A stretch of 64,000 nt of DNA from Algiphilus sp965216485. Lineage in GTDB: Bacteria > Pseudomonadota > Gammaproteobacteria > Nevskiales > Nevskiaceae. Below are positions 17,549-25,842 of this stretch, one piece after another. Position numbers and translations under genes: made by a program. The notes beneath the pieces were generated by a model. That model had not been told where the DNA came from. It did no database searches and saw only the letters and a program-made list of their open reading frames with translations. The stretch is from positions 1,426,001-1,490,000 of the forward strand of contig NZ_OZ244162.1 in assembly GCF_965216485.1 (NCBI RefSeq), in the 5' to 3' direction. The first letter of the stretch is position 1. Every line of letters begins with the position of its first letter.

Positions 17549-17568
17549 CCTCAGAATGCGGTCTGAGG
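17549..17568 (-). promoter_or_regulatory. Inverted repeat at the apcA-like ribosome binding site
   Basis: CCTCAG-N8-CTGAGG, perfect 6-bp arms, begins 9 bp upstream of the apcA-like ATG. It overlaps the CTGAGGAG ribosome binding region on the minus strand. It could be an operator half-site pair or a hairpin that hides the ribosome binding site. Confidence 0.4.
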
Positions 17569-17593
17569 ACGGTAGGGCAGCGAAGGGGGGGCG

Positions 17594-17627
17594 TCCCCAC
17601 CCTAAAGAATTGATATGACGGGGTGCG
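17594..17627 (-). promoter_or_regulatory. Candidate activator site (site A) upstream of the ketone carboxylase operon
   Basis: Read on the minus strand: CCGCACCCC, a 9-10 bp spacer, then ATTCTTTAGGGTGGGG, about 55 bp before the apcA-like ATG. Almost the same string in the same orientation stands before the reductase gene (site B, 21536-21565). The GC-rich boxes recall MalT-type binding boxes (GGGGA-GAGG-like), and a MalT/LuxR-type regulator gene ends just 6-7 bp away. Binding by that regulator is inferred. Confidence 0.5.
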
Positions 17628-17633
17628 GCGAAG

Positions 17634-20420
17634 TCAGTCGATCATGCCCAGATTGCGTGCCACGACGACGGCTTGCACGCGATTGCTGATCTGCAGCTTT
17701 TCGAAGATATTGCGCAGATGCCATTTCACTGTGTTGGTGGAGACCGACAGCCGCTCTGCAAGATCCTTGTTGGATAGACCGAGGGCGACATAGCGCAGCA
17801 AATTGCGTTCCTTTTCGGTCAGCCCCGCAGCGAGTTGCGCGGACATGCCGCCGCTTTCCTCCACCGGGGATTCCAGCGCGGGGCCGGCGCGCTCGCCGGC
17901 CTCGGACAGCAGGTGATCCAGGTAGCCGGTCAGCCCATCCTGGTGGCCCAGTACCGGCACCTGCTCCAATGACCGCCGCACCTCTTTCAGCACCTGCCGG
18001 ACCATGCTGCCCTCGTCGAGGAAGCTGCGGACAAAGTTTCCCGGTGGGCACAGTTCCAGGGCTTCGAGCAGGTTGCGCCTTGCGCAGTTGCCGCGGCCCT
18101 CTGCGTGGTTGGCCATGGCCAGCAGCAGCGTCAGCTTGAGTTCGCGCCGTCGTCGCCGCTGACCGTGGGCACGGCGGATTTCGGCCTGCAGTACGCGGCG
18201 GGCCTCCGTGGTGCGCCCGATGTGGATGAGGTAGCGCGCCCAGCAAATGGTGTGCAGCTCGTTCTCACCGGCATGGAAGAGCAGGTCGGCGCTGCCATCG
18301 AAGTGGTCAACGTCCAGGTCGCGCAGCAGACGCGCCGCGAGTTCGAGATCGCCCGACAAGGTGGCCTGCCGTACGCGCTCGGCGGTGGCACAGGCAACCA
18401 GGCGGGCAAAGTCGTGCCGGTAGCCGATGTACAAGGCGCGGTCGAGTATTGCCTCGGTTTCGGCCGTGTCGCCGCGGAAGAAGGCAATGCGGGCCCGTGT
18501 CAGAAAGAGCGTGGCCAGCGGGTCGACGATGGCCTGTTGCTCGGCCAGTGCGCCGTAGTCGGTGAGCAGGGTGCGCGCGTCCTCGATGCGGTTCTGCTCA
18601 TATTGGGCATCGGCCAGATACACCGCCAGCACCGAGCCCGCGCTCAAGCTGCCGCAGGATTCCTCCTCGGTGCGTCGCAGCGCCGCCGCCAGGCCCTGAG
18701 CTGCCTCGTGGATGCGCCCCTCGGCGCTCAGCGACATGCTGAACACGGCCTCCTGATAGGCCTGGCCGAAGAGCGAGCCGTCCCGATCATGGAGCGGGCG
18801 GGCCCGCAGCAGGAGCCCGCGCGCGGCCTCGAAATCGCCGCGTCCGACTAGCCACATCGCGCGTGCATTGAGTGTGACGCCAAAGTGGAAGCCGTCCTCC
18901 GAGCTCAGCTGCTGGCTCGCCTCCTGGGCGGCCGGACCCAGCTCCTCGATGCGGTCCTGTGCCACCAGCACAAAGAGGCGCATGCAGTTGAGAACCCCCA
19001 TCGCGTGCTGGTCGTCGCTGCCGGCCAGCTTCTCTGTGCGCGCCGCAATCAGACGGTGTGCCTTGTCAAAGGCGCGGCGGAAGCCGTAGGCGATGATCGC
19101 CGCATTGGCCAGGCGCTCGTATTCCAGCACCAATTCGACCGGCAGATGATCGACATACTGCTCGATCAAGCCCAGGCGTTCCTCGGCAACCAACTGCTCG
19201 CAGACCTCATCCATCATCGCGGCGGCGAGGGTGACGTTGCCGGCCTCGATCCAGTGCTGAACCGCTTCTTCGCGATAGCCGTGCGCCGCGTACCAGTCCC
19301 CGATCCTTTGCTGCTGCAGACGCAGCGCTTCCGGTTCGGTTTGCTGGCGCATGCGTGTCAGCAGAAAGCGGCGGAACAGGTTGTGAAAGCGGTACCAGTG
19401 GCCTTCCAGGTCGACCTGGCTCAGAAACAGCCCGGCGCGCTCGATTTCGTCAATCAATGCCTGGCTGTCGCCATCGCCCGTGATGAAGGACACCAGTTCG
19501 CTATTCAGCTTCTCCGGCACACACAGCAGAAAGAGCGTGGACTGCAGGTCTTCCGTCAGGTGACTGAACACCTCGGCGGCTAGGAAGCTGATGAGGTCCT
19601 GCGTGATGCCCTTTCCGGCATAGGCCAATCCGCGGTGCTCGCGCCCGCGCTGCAAACACAGGCGGATGCACTGCAAGGCGGCCGGCCAGCCATCCGTGCG
19701 CTGATGCAGGTCAGTGATGTCTGCGGCGGAAAGCCCCGGAAACTCGCGCAGGAATTCACCGCATTCCTCACGATCGAAACGCAAGTCGTGTTCGTCCACC
19801 ACAATCATTTCGCCGCGCATGCGCAGACTGGCGAGATGATCCGAGGGCAGGACGCGCGATCCGATGCACAACTGCACCCCCGGCGGCAGATTGCGCACCA
19901 CCTGCAGGAAGACCCCTTCGAGGTCCGCCGTGAAGGCCTGCTCGAAGTTATCGATCACGATCAGTCCGCCGCCCCGCAGGCGGTCGAGTGCGCGATAGAA
20001 GTCCTGAAGCGTGCGGGGGCGGGCCTCGGATTCGGCCTGGTGCTTCCGGTGACGTTCGTCAAAGCCGTCCGCCGCGTCACAGAGCAGCCGCAGGAACTGG
20101 GCGGGGTCGGCAGAGCGGGCGTCCATGCGCATCCACGCGATGCGGTCGCCCCGGGAAGCGCGATAGCGACTGTATTGCCGCAGTAGCGTGGTCTTGCCGA
20201 AGCCGGCCGGGCCCTGGACCAACACCAGCGGCGTGCGTGGGCTGGTCTTCAGCCGCTCCAGTGCGGCCGTGCGCGTAACGGTGGTGGGTGCCTGCGGGCT
20301 GCTTTCGCCTGCGGCACCGGTCGGCGAGTCAACCGCTTCGGACATACGCTTTGCTGGATCGTCGTCCTTGCCAGGGGCCTGCTTCAGCATAGCGCCGCGC
20401 ATGCGTGAGGAGGAAGGCAT
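17634..20420 (-). CDS. MalT/LuxR-family ATP-dependent transcriptional regulator
   Basis: 928 residues from the ATG at 20420; an upstream ATG at 20459 would overlap the reductase gene, and the start is uncertain. Domains in order: STAND-type ATPase with Walker A VQGPAGFGKTT (about residue 70) and Walker B-like GGLIVIDNFEQ; winged-helix region with FHNLFRRFLL; long TPR-like array (about 380-830); C-terminal LuxR HTH (LTEKERNLLRYVALGLSNKD, VSTNTVKWHL). This is the MalT/AcoK plan: ligand and ATP binding drive oligomerisation and activation at GC-rich boxes. It lies between the reductase and the carboxylase operon, likely controlling both. Confidence 0.88.
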   Translation of the reverse strand: MPSSSRMRGAMLKQAPGKDDDPAKRMSEAVDSPTGAAGESSPQAPTTVTRTAALERLKTSPRTPLVLVQGPAGFGKTTLLRQYSRYRASRGDRIAWMRMDARSADPAQFLRLLCDAADGFDERHRKHQAESEARPRTLQDFYRALDRLRGGGLIVIDNFEQAFTADLEGVFLQVVRNLPPGVQLCIGSRVLPSDHLASLRMRGEMIVVDEHDLRFDREECGEFLREFPGLSAADITDLHQRTDGWPAALQCIRLCLQRGREHRGLAYAGKGITQDLISFLAAEVFSHLTEDLQSTLFLLCVPEKLNSELVSFITGDGDSQALIDEIERAGLFLSQVDLEGHWYRFHNLFRRFLLTRMRQQTEPEALRLQQQRIGDWYAAHGYREEAVQHWIEAGNVTLAAAMMDEVCEQLVAEERLGLIEQYVDHLPVELVLEYERLANAAIIAYGFRRAFDKAHRLIAARTEKLAGSDDQHAMGVLNCMRLFVLVAQDRIEELGPAAQEASQQLSSEDGFHFGVTLNARAMWLVGRGDFEAARGLLLRARPLHDRDGSLFGQAYQEAVFSMSLSAEGRIHEAAQGLAAALRRTEEESCGSLSAGSVLAVYLADAQYEQNRIEDARTLLTDYGALAEQQAIVDPLATLFLTRARIAFFRGDTAETEAILDRALYIGYRHDFARLVACATAERVRQATLSGDLELAARLLRDLDVDHFDGSADLLFHAGENELHTICWARYLIHIGRTTEARRVLQAEIRRAHGQRRRRRELKLTLLLAMANHAEGRGNCARRNLLEALELCPPGNFVRSFLDEGSMVRQVLKEVRRSLEQVPVLGHQDGLTGYLDHLLSEAGERAGPALESPVEESGGMSAQLAAGLTEKERNLLRYVALGLSNKDLAERLSVSTNTVKWHLRNIFEKLQISNRVQAVVVARNLGMID

Positions 20421-20436
20421 CGGCCCTGCCGCCCGC

Positions 20437-21462
20437 TCAGTGCGCGGCCGGCTCTGCACCGATCTTCACCATGACCTTGCCGTGGTTGCCACCGTGGTAG
20501 AGGAGTTGAAGCGCATCGACCGCGTTCTCCAGTCCCTCGACCACATGCAGGCGGTAGTTGAGTCGGCCTTCGCGCATCCAGTCCGCCAGCTTGGCCTGGA
20601 ATTCGGGATAGCGATCAAGGTAGTCGAGAATCACGAAGCCCCGGATGGTGAGCCGGCGCATGATGACGTTGCGGAACATATAAGGCCCCGGAACAGGGCC
20701 GTCGGCGTTGTAGCTGGAGATCAGTCCGCAGATGACGACGCGGCCGAAATCCTTCATGACGGTGAGGCCGGCGTCCAGGATGTCGCCGCCGACGTTTTCG
20801 AACAGCACATCGATGCCGTCCGGCGCGAGTGTGCGGAGCTGGCCGACCACATCCCCTTTTTTGTAGTCCACCACCTCGTCGTAGCCGAAGAGCGACTTGA
20901 GGCGCTCGCACTTCTCGGCACCGCCGGCGATGCCAATGGTGCGGCATCCGTGAATCTTGGCGATCTGCCCGACCAGCATACCCACGGCACCGGCCGCGGC
21001 GCTGACCACCACGGTATCTCCCGGCTTCGGGTCTCCGATTTCCATCAATCCCACGAGGGCGGTGGGGCCGGCCACGGTAAGAATCCCGAAGGCATCGGCA
21101 ATCGACAGCCCCGGAATCGGCGGCATCTTCTGGAAGGCGCTGCCGTCGTCAATGATGTAGTCGGACCAGCTCCCGAGCCCGGTCACCAGATCCCCCGCCT
21201 GGTACCCGTCGTGCCTGGACTCCATGACCTCGCCAATGAGGAATCCCTTCATCCGCTCGCCGACGGGGATGGGTTCCATGTACAGATCGAGATCGCCGAT
21301 CCACAGGCGGTGCGTCGCATCCATCGAGAGATAGATGCTGCGTACCAGGAATTCGTTGTCCTGCAGGGCAGGCAGTGCCTCTTCGCGCAGGGCCAGGGTT
21401 TGATCGTCCATCTCCCCCTTGGGCCGTTGGTTGAAATACCAGTGGCGTGCCGTCTTCGGCAT
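20437..21462 (-). CDS. NADP-dependent medium-chain reductase (leukotriene-B4-dehydrogenase/CurA-like)
   Basis: 341 residues of the zinc-independent MDR family. The N-terminal WYFNQRPKGEM is typical of the PTGR/CurA branch. The nucleotide-binding motif is VVSAAAGAVGMLVGQIAK, followed by GIAGGAEKCERL and the family signature YFENVGG-like VLFENVGGDILD. Members reduce the double bond of alpha,beta-unsaturated ketones with NADPH. With a ketone carboxylase next door, reduction of an enone precursor is plausible. GAGGAG precedes the ATG. The regulator gene follows after 16 bp. Confidence 0.85.
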   Translation of the reverse strand: MPKTARHWYFNQRPKGEMDDQTLALREEALPALQDNEFLVRSIYLSMDATHRLWIGDLDLYMEPIPVGERMKGFLIGEVMESRHDGYQAGDLVTGLGSWSDYIIDDGSAFQKMPPIPGLSIADAFGILTVAGPTALVGLMEIGDPKPGDTVVVSAAAGAVGMLVGQIAKIHGCRTIGIAGGAEKCERLKSLFGYDEVVDYKKGDVVGQLRTLAPDGIDVLFENVGGDILDAGLTVMKDFGRVVICGLISSYNADGPVPGPYMFRNVIMRRLTIRGFVILDYLDRYPEFQAKLADWMREGRLNYRLHVVEGLENAVDALQLLYHGGNHGKVMVKIGAEPAAH

Positions 21463-21789
21463 GGTGGTCTCCTCTATAGTTGTTTGATGCCTGCAAGCGC
21501 AAGAACCGCAGTGTCACTGCGTGCCCCGCCATAGACCCCACCCGAAAGAATGGGGTGGGGTGCGGTCGCCTTCCGTGATGGGCGGCTTTCGCGCCGTCAA
21601 GGGCCACTGCGCTGTCTGCAATGTAGACCGAGACGGGCCAATGGCAAAGCGCAATCGCACATACAGGCCGCCGAGCTGCACCAGCAGCAAGCACCCTATT
21701 CGAAAGAGCGGGGCGTGGGGCGCCGATGCCGATTAGGGTTTGCGACTGCCCCGCCTACGCGGTGCCTATAACCTTCAGGAGGCCTATCG
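21463..21789. promoter_or_regulatory. Divergent regulatory region between reductase and SCP2-type thiolase genes (contains site B)
   Basis: 327 bp without a credible gene. It holds a perfect 15-bp palindrome CGCAGTG-T-CACTGCG (21507-21521), 45 bp upstream of the reductase ATG. It also holds site B (21536-21565): on the minus strand CCGCACCCC-ACCCC-ATTCTTTCGGGTGGGG, the counterpart of site A at 17594-17627. On the plus strand site B is a CCCCACCC/GGGTGGGG inverted repeat. A second CACTGCGC half-site occurs near 21608. The region could serve both divergent genes. No clear -10/-35 pair was found. Confidence 0.55.
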
Positions 21790-22977
21790 ATGAGTCGTTC
21801 CGTAGTGGTGGCCGGTGTCGGCATGATCCCTTTCCGCAAGCCCGGTCAAAGCGCGACCTATGACGTCATGGGCGCCGAAGCCGTGAGCCTGGCGCTCAAG
21901 GACGCCGGTATCGATTACGACTTGATCCAGCAGGCGTATGCGGGTTACGTCTATGGCGACAGCACCTGCGGGCAGCGCGCGCTCTACCGCGTGGGTCAGA
22001 CTGGTATTCCAGTCATCAACGTCAACAACAACTGCTCATCCGGTTCCAGCGCCCTGTTCCTGGCGCGCCAGGCGGTGGAAAGCGGTGTCGTCGACTGCGC
22101 GTTGGCGCTGGGCTTCGAGCAGATGATGCCGGGCGCGCTGGGCAGCGTCTTCGTCGACCGCCCGAACCCCTTGGGCCCATTCATCGACATGGCGCAGGAA
22201 TTGCAACCCGATCCGGACGCCTTCATGGCGCCGCACCTCTTCGGCGGGGCAGGCTACGAACACGCGCAGAAGTACGGGACCCGGCCGGAAACCTTTGCGA
22301 TGATTGCCGCCAAGGCGCGCAAGCATGCAGAGCACAATGACAAGGCGATCTTCCGCGTGCCGCTGAGCGTGGAGGAAATTCTCGCCTCGCCGGTCGTCTA
22401 CAAGTACCTGACACGGTTGCAGTGCTGTCCGCCCACTTGCGGCGGCGCTGCCGCGATCGTCGTGAGCCCGTCCTTCGCCAAGCGGCACGGTATCGATAGC
22501 CGTGTACGCATTCTCGGCCAGGCACTCACCACGGACACCGCCTCCACCTTTGCATCGCAGTCCATGATCCGCGCGGTCGGTTTCGAGCTTTCGCGCGAAG
22601 CGGCACAGCGCGTCTATGAGCAGGCCGGTGTGGGGGCGGACGACGTCGACGTCTGTGAACTGCATGACTGCTTCACCGCGAATGAGCTGATCACCTATGA
22701 AGCGCTGGGCTTTGCGCCCGAAGGCGAGGCCGAGGCCTTTGTTCGGGATGGCGACAATACCTACGGCGGCAAGGTCGTCACCAACCCCTCCGGCGGGCTG
22801 CTCTCCAAGGGCCATCCTCTCGGTGCCACAGGATTGGCGCAGTGCACGGAGCTGGTCGAGCAGTTGCGTGGCCAAAGCGGAGCCCGGCAGGTGGAAGGCG
22901 CGCGTTTCGCACTGCAGCACAATATCGGCACGGGTAGTGCCTGCGTGGTGACGCTGTATGGCCTTCAGGATGCGTGA
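21790..22977 (+). CDS. SCP2-type thiolase / lipid-transfer-protein acetyl-CoA acetyltransferase
   Basis: 395 residues. Thiolase fold of the SCP-x/Ltp branch: nucleophilic Cys82 in NNNCSSGSSAL, the His of SKGHPLGATG, and a C-terminal HNIGTGSACVV where the second Cys sits. A CELHDCFTANELITYE segment is typical of SCP2-thiolases. All catalytic residues are present, so thiolytic cleavage of a 3-oxoacyl-CoA is expected. It starts 8 bp after AGGAGG and is divergent from the reductase. It may cleave the product of the ketone carboxylase and ligase, or a steroid side-chain intermediate; both are inference. Confidence 0.87.
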   Translation: MSRSVVVAGVGMIPFRKPGQSATYDVMGAEAVSLALKDAGIDYDLIQQAYAGYVYGDSTCGQRALYRVGQTGIPVINVNNNCSSGSSALFLARQAVESGVVDCALALGFEQMMPGALGSVFVDRPNPLGPFIDMAQELQPDPDAFMAPHLFGGAGYEHAQKYGTRPETFAMIAAKARKHAEHNDKAIFRVPLSVEEILASPVVYKYLTRLQCCPPTCGGAAAIVVSPSFAKRHGIDSRVRILGQALTTDTASTFASQSMIRAVGFELSREAAQRVYEQAGVGADDVDVCELHDCFTANELITYEALGFAPEGEAEAFVRDGDNTYGGKVVTNPSGGLLSKGHPLGATGLAQCTELVEQLRGQSGARQVEGARFALQHNIGTGSACVVTLYGLQDA

Positions 22978-23110
22978 CGCGGTCTGAGCCTTGGGCGCTA
23001 TGGGCCGCCAAAGTCGGGGCCCGTTCCAGCGTCCGGTCGGGATGCGATCAACACCCAGGCCAGCAGCCGACGACCTTGCCGGGCGGCTGGACCCCGGCTG
23101 TGCAGTGCCT

Positions 23111-24412
23111 TCACATGTGTTCACCCCGCAGTTGCGGGGCCGTCCCTAACTGCCGGTTGCGCCAGGCATTGCCCTGACGGCCGGCGAGGTCGACCAGATC
23201 CTGCTGCGCAAGCGACACATCCGCCAGATGCAGACCCCAGCCGGTACCGCCGAGGAATTCGCCGGGATAGTTGTCGGCACGCGGGCCTTCGGGCTCGGGG
23301 TCGATGCGCACCTCGAGATAACTGGTGTCGTTGGCGTCCAGCACGCATTCGCCGCGGATCTGTCCCGGCACTGCGTAATAGGGCGTATCGATGGCCGCGT
23401 TCTCTAGGCGGCTCTGATAAGGCCCGCCACTGCCGCGCGGAATCAGTAGCGCCTGATAGACGGGCGGCAGACGGAAAGGAATGCGCATGGCCAGATCCGC
23501 CTCGCCCCCAGCCAGGGCCGCTGGGTGGTTGCACAGGGCCACGGTGTCCGGGTCCGGAGTCGTGCCAAAGCGCGGGTCGTCGAGCTGCGGGTCGCCCTCG
23601 CGGTAGCTCGCGTAGCTCACCACGCAGCCGAACTGCTCCGCGTCGCGGCAGGCCGGTGTGCGCTGGAAGGCGCCGCCGACGTCCTTGCCGCGTGGCACCG
23701 CCACCGACGTACCCAGCAGATGGGCGCCGATGAGGCGTTCGTGCAACGCGTCGTTGGGCTCGATTTCCTCGGCCACCAGCCGGCGTAACAGCCCGGAGCC
23801 CTGCGAGTGCCCCACCAGCAGAAAGCCGCGGCCCTCGCTGTTGTTGGCAACGTACTCGCGGAAGGCATCGAGCACATCACCATAGGCGGTCTCCAACGCC
23901 TCCTGCGGAATCCCCAATGCATCCAGCTCACCCGGCAGGAAGCTGGTCACCACCGCACCCGCCAGCCGCGTCAACGTGAGCTGACGATAGACCGGCGCAA
24001 AGGTGCGGCAGACCTCCCCGTAGCGTGCGAACTGGGCAGCCGTCGTCTCGCGCTCCTGCGGCCCCGGATTCAGGTCCGAGTTCGTGCCTGGGTCCGTGCT
24101 CGTGGTGGGGTAGACATAGAAGCAGTCGAAGGGCGCTTCCTGTGCGGCGGCAAAGCCCAATTCGGAGGCCTGCCCGTCCTTCGCCACGGCCGTGGTGCGC
24201 AGGTCCGCCGCGCAGACATCGTCCTCCTCGGCTTGCTCCGGATGGCACAGCCAGTTCTCTGTGCCGGAATAAATCTCGCTGCTGTAGCCGGGGTAGGGGT
24301 TGGCCGCAGCGGAGCTGTCCTCCGACGGACCGCTCCCACTGTCACTACAAGCAACCAGGATGAGGGCGGTGAGGGCGGGCAGCGCGTGCAGCGCGAACGG
24401 GGCCTTCGGCAT
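23111..24412 (-). CDS. DUF3089-family alpha/beta hydrolase, predicted lipoprotein
   Basis: 433 residues. A lipoprotein signal peptide ends in the lipobox LVAC (Cys22), followed by a Ser/Gly-rich linker, so the protein is probably anchored in the envelope. The nucleophile elbow is LLVGHSQGSGLL near residue 205, and DCFYVYPTTSTDPGTNSDL is a DUF3089 hallmark. Several cysteine pairs suggest disulfides outside the cytoplasm. It is probably an esterase or lipase of unknown substrate; hydrolysis of steryl esters would fit the neighbourhood but is not shown. It is convergent to the thiolase gene and divergent from tesB. Confidence 0.82.
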   Translation of the reverse strand: MPKAPFALHALPALTALILVACSDSGSGPSEDSSAAANPYPGYSSEIYSGTENWLCHPEQAEEDDVCAADLRTTAVAKDGQASELGFAAAQEAPFDCFYVYPTTSTDPGTNSDLNPGPQERETTAAQFARYGEVCRTFAPVYRQLTLTRLAGAVVTSFLPGELDALGIPQEALETAYGDVLDAFREYVANNSEGRGFLLVGHSQGSGLLRRLVAEEIEPNDALHERLIGAHLLGTSVAVPRGKDVGGAFQRTPACRDAEQFGCVVSYASYREGDPQLDDPRFGTTPDPDTVALCNHPAALAGGEADLAMRIPFRLPPVYQALLIPRGSGGPYQSRLENAAIDTPYYAVPGQIRGECVLDANDTSYLEVRIDPEPEGPRADNYPGEFLGGTGWGLHLADVSLAQQDLVDLAGRQGNAWRNRQLGTAPQLRGEHM

Positions 24413-24943
24413 CTATGCAGTCTCCTTTCTTTCTGAACGCGAAAGGTGCCCGAAGCGAGGGTGTAGCGCCATCGCGAAAATGCATGAGGAATGACCCAGC
24501 TGCGAAGTGCCACTGGCACTTCGGTCCCGACTGCGCCCTTCTCGCTTTTTGTGGCAGCTAGCCAATAGGGACTTTCTGCGAGCTTATCGGCAGTCACTAA
24601 GCTCGGCCGTCCGGGCCATACTAAGTGACCCAGCCGGGGCCATCCTTGGCTCCGGCGGTGAGTCGGATTGCGACTTGCGCTCGGCGAGCCGGTTCCGACT
24701 TGGAGCAATTTTGCTCGTCTCACCGCGTTGCTATTAGCTGCACCTTGCGAGCTTGTCGGCAGTCACTAGGTTCGACATCCATGTCTCACCAAGTGACCCG
24801 GCCAAGGCCATCCATGGCCTTGGCGGTGAGTCCAGCTGCGAAGTGCCACTGGCACTTCGGTCTGGACTCACCCCAACGGACGACGCTGTTGGGACAGGGG
24901 ATTTTGATAATGACCCGGTCTCCAAAAAGGGGTGTGACGTCCT
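24413..24943. promoter_or_regulatory. 531-bp divergent intergenic region upstream of the tesB operon
   Basis: No gene is seen on either strand. Most of the interval is taken by the tandem repeat described separately (24496-24871). Behind the repeat, GATAAT at 24906-24911 resembles a -10 box but lacks a good -35 at the right spacing. A purine stretch AAAAAGGGG (24923-24931) about 12 bp before the tesB ATG is a distant ribosome binding site. The region must hold promoters for the DUF3089 gene and the steroid operon. Confidence 0.55.
24496..24871 (+). repeat. Tandem repeat, period about 168 bp, 2.2 copies, with conserved hairpins
   Basis: Matching landmarks recur at a fixed distance: CCGACT at 24527 and 24695; GCGAGCTT-TCGGCAGTCACTA at 24578 and 24747; AAGTGACC at 24623 and 24791; a perfect 21-bp palindrome CGAAGTGCCA-C-TGGCACTTCG at 24503-24523 and 24839-24859. 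Each full unit forms three hairpins. H1 is GTCACT/AGTGAC. H2 is GCCGGGGCCA/TGGCTCCGGC (24633-24656) in one copy and GCCAAGGCCA/TGGCCTTGGC (24801-24824) in the next. H3 is AGTCGGA/TCCGACT in one and GTGAGTCCAG/CTGGACTCAC in the next. Stem sequences differ but pairing is kept. Not a known element to me. Confidence 0.8.
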
Positions 24944-25834
24944 ATGGCGCAGATCTCACAACTTGCGTACATCGTGGCCGAAACCACGGATCTCGAGCGG
25001 TGGCGCAGCTATGCCGAGCAGGTGCTGGGCATGCAGGCGTTGGACGATGGCGATGGGTTGGCCATCAAGATGGACGAGCGGGACTTTCGCATGTCCGTCC
25101 GTAGCGGGGAAGCGGATCGCTACCTCGCGTCGGGTTGGCAGGTGGAAGATGCCGCCGCCTTTGAAGGTGCCAAAGAGGCGCTGACCGGCGCTGGTGTGAC
25201 GGTGACGCCGGGCGACGACGCGCTGAAGCAGGCGCGTCGTGTGGCGGACATTGCGCTGTTCACGGACCCGGCCGGTAACCAGCACGAGCTGAGCTACGGC
25301 TATACCGGAGGCGCGGCGCCGTTTGTGTCGCCCTGCGGCGTGCCGGGCTTCAAGACGGGCATCTACGGCATGGGCCATACGGTACTGCCGGCGCTGCCCT
25401 TTGATGAAACACGTGCGCTCTTTGTCGACACCCTGGGTTTCGGCGCCTCGGACGAATTCAAGTTCGAGCCGCCGGATGGCTCGCCCGGCATGCGCATCCA
25501 CTTCCTGCACTGCATCAACGGACGGCACCACAGCCTCGCCCTGGCCGAGATGCCGAACCCGGCCGGCTGCGTGCACATCATGGTGGAAGTCGAGTCGATG
25601 ACCGAAGTCGGCCGTGCGCACGACCGAATGCAGCAGTACGACGTGAAGCTGATGGCGACGCTGGGGCAGCACACCAACGACAAGATGACGTCCTTCTACA
25701 TGATGACGCCGTCGAATTTCGCCATCGAATTCGGCTGGGGCGGCGAGATTGTCGACCCCGCCCATCACGAAACCACCCACACCGAAAGCGTGAGCATCTG
25801 GGGCCACGACTTCTCGGTCGGCTTCCAGCAGTAA
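24944..25834 (+). CDS. TesB/HsaC-type extradiol dioxygenase (steroid ring A meta-cleavage)
   Basis: 296 residues, type I (vicinal oxygen chelate) extradiol dioxygenase with two glyoxalase-like halves. Fe(II) ligands are readable as His145 (GMGHTVL), His196 (NGRHHSLAL) and Glu262 (FAIEFGWG); the conserved active-site His243 and Tyr252 are also present. The C-terminal SVSIWGHDFSVG closely resembles HsaC. These enzymes cleave the catechol ring of 3,4-dihydroxy-9,10-secosteroids (DHSA/3,4-DHSA). IpdA follows after 8 bp, tying ring A cleavage to the later ring C/D steps. Partner genes for the monooxygenase and the hydrolase are absent here. Confidence 0.87.
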   Translation: MAQISQLAYIVAETTDLERWRSYAEQVLGMQALDDGDGLAIKMDERDFRMSVRSGEADRYLASGWQVEDAAAFEGAKEALTGAGVTVTPGDDALKQARRVADIALFTDPAGNQHELSYGYTGGAAPFVSPCGVPGFKTGIYGMGHTVLPALPFDETRALFVDTLGFGASDEFKFEPPDGSPGMRIHFLHCINGRHHSLALAEMPNPAGCVHIMVEVESMTEVGRAHDRMQQYDVKLMATLGQHTNDKMTSFYMMTPSNFAIEFGWGGEIVDPAHHETTHTESVSIWGHDFSVGFQQ

Positions 25835-25842
25835 GGACGGGC

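Noticed and set aside
24496..24871. Possible CRISPR array from regular repetition
   Set aside because: Only about 2.2 copies of a 168-bp unit, no 25-40 bp direct repeats with unique spacers, and no cas genes in the window.
24413..24943. KstR/KstR2-type operators before the steroid operon
   Set aside because: I looked for the CAAG-CTTG type palindromes known from actinobacteria and found none; the host is probably a proteobacterium with different regulators.
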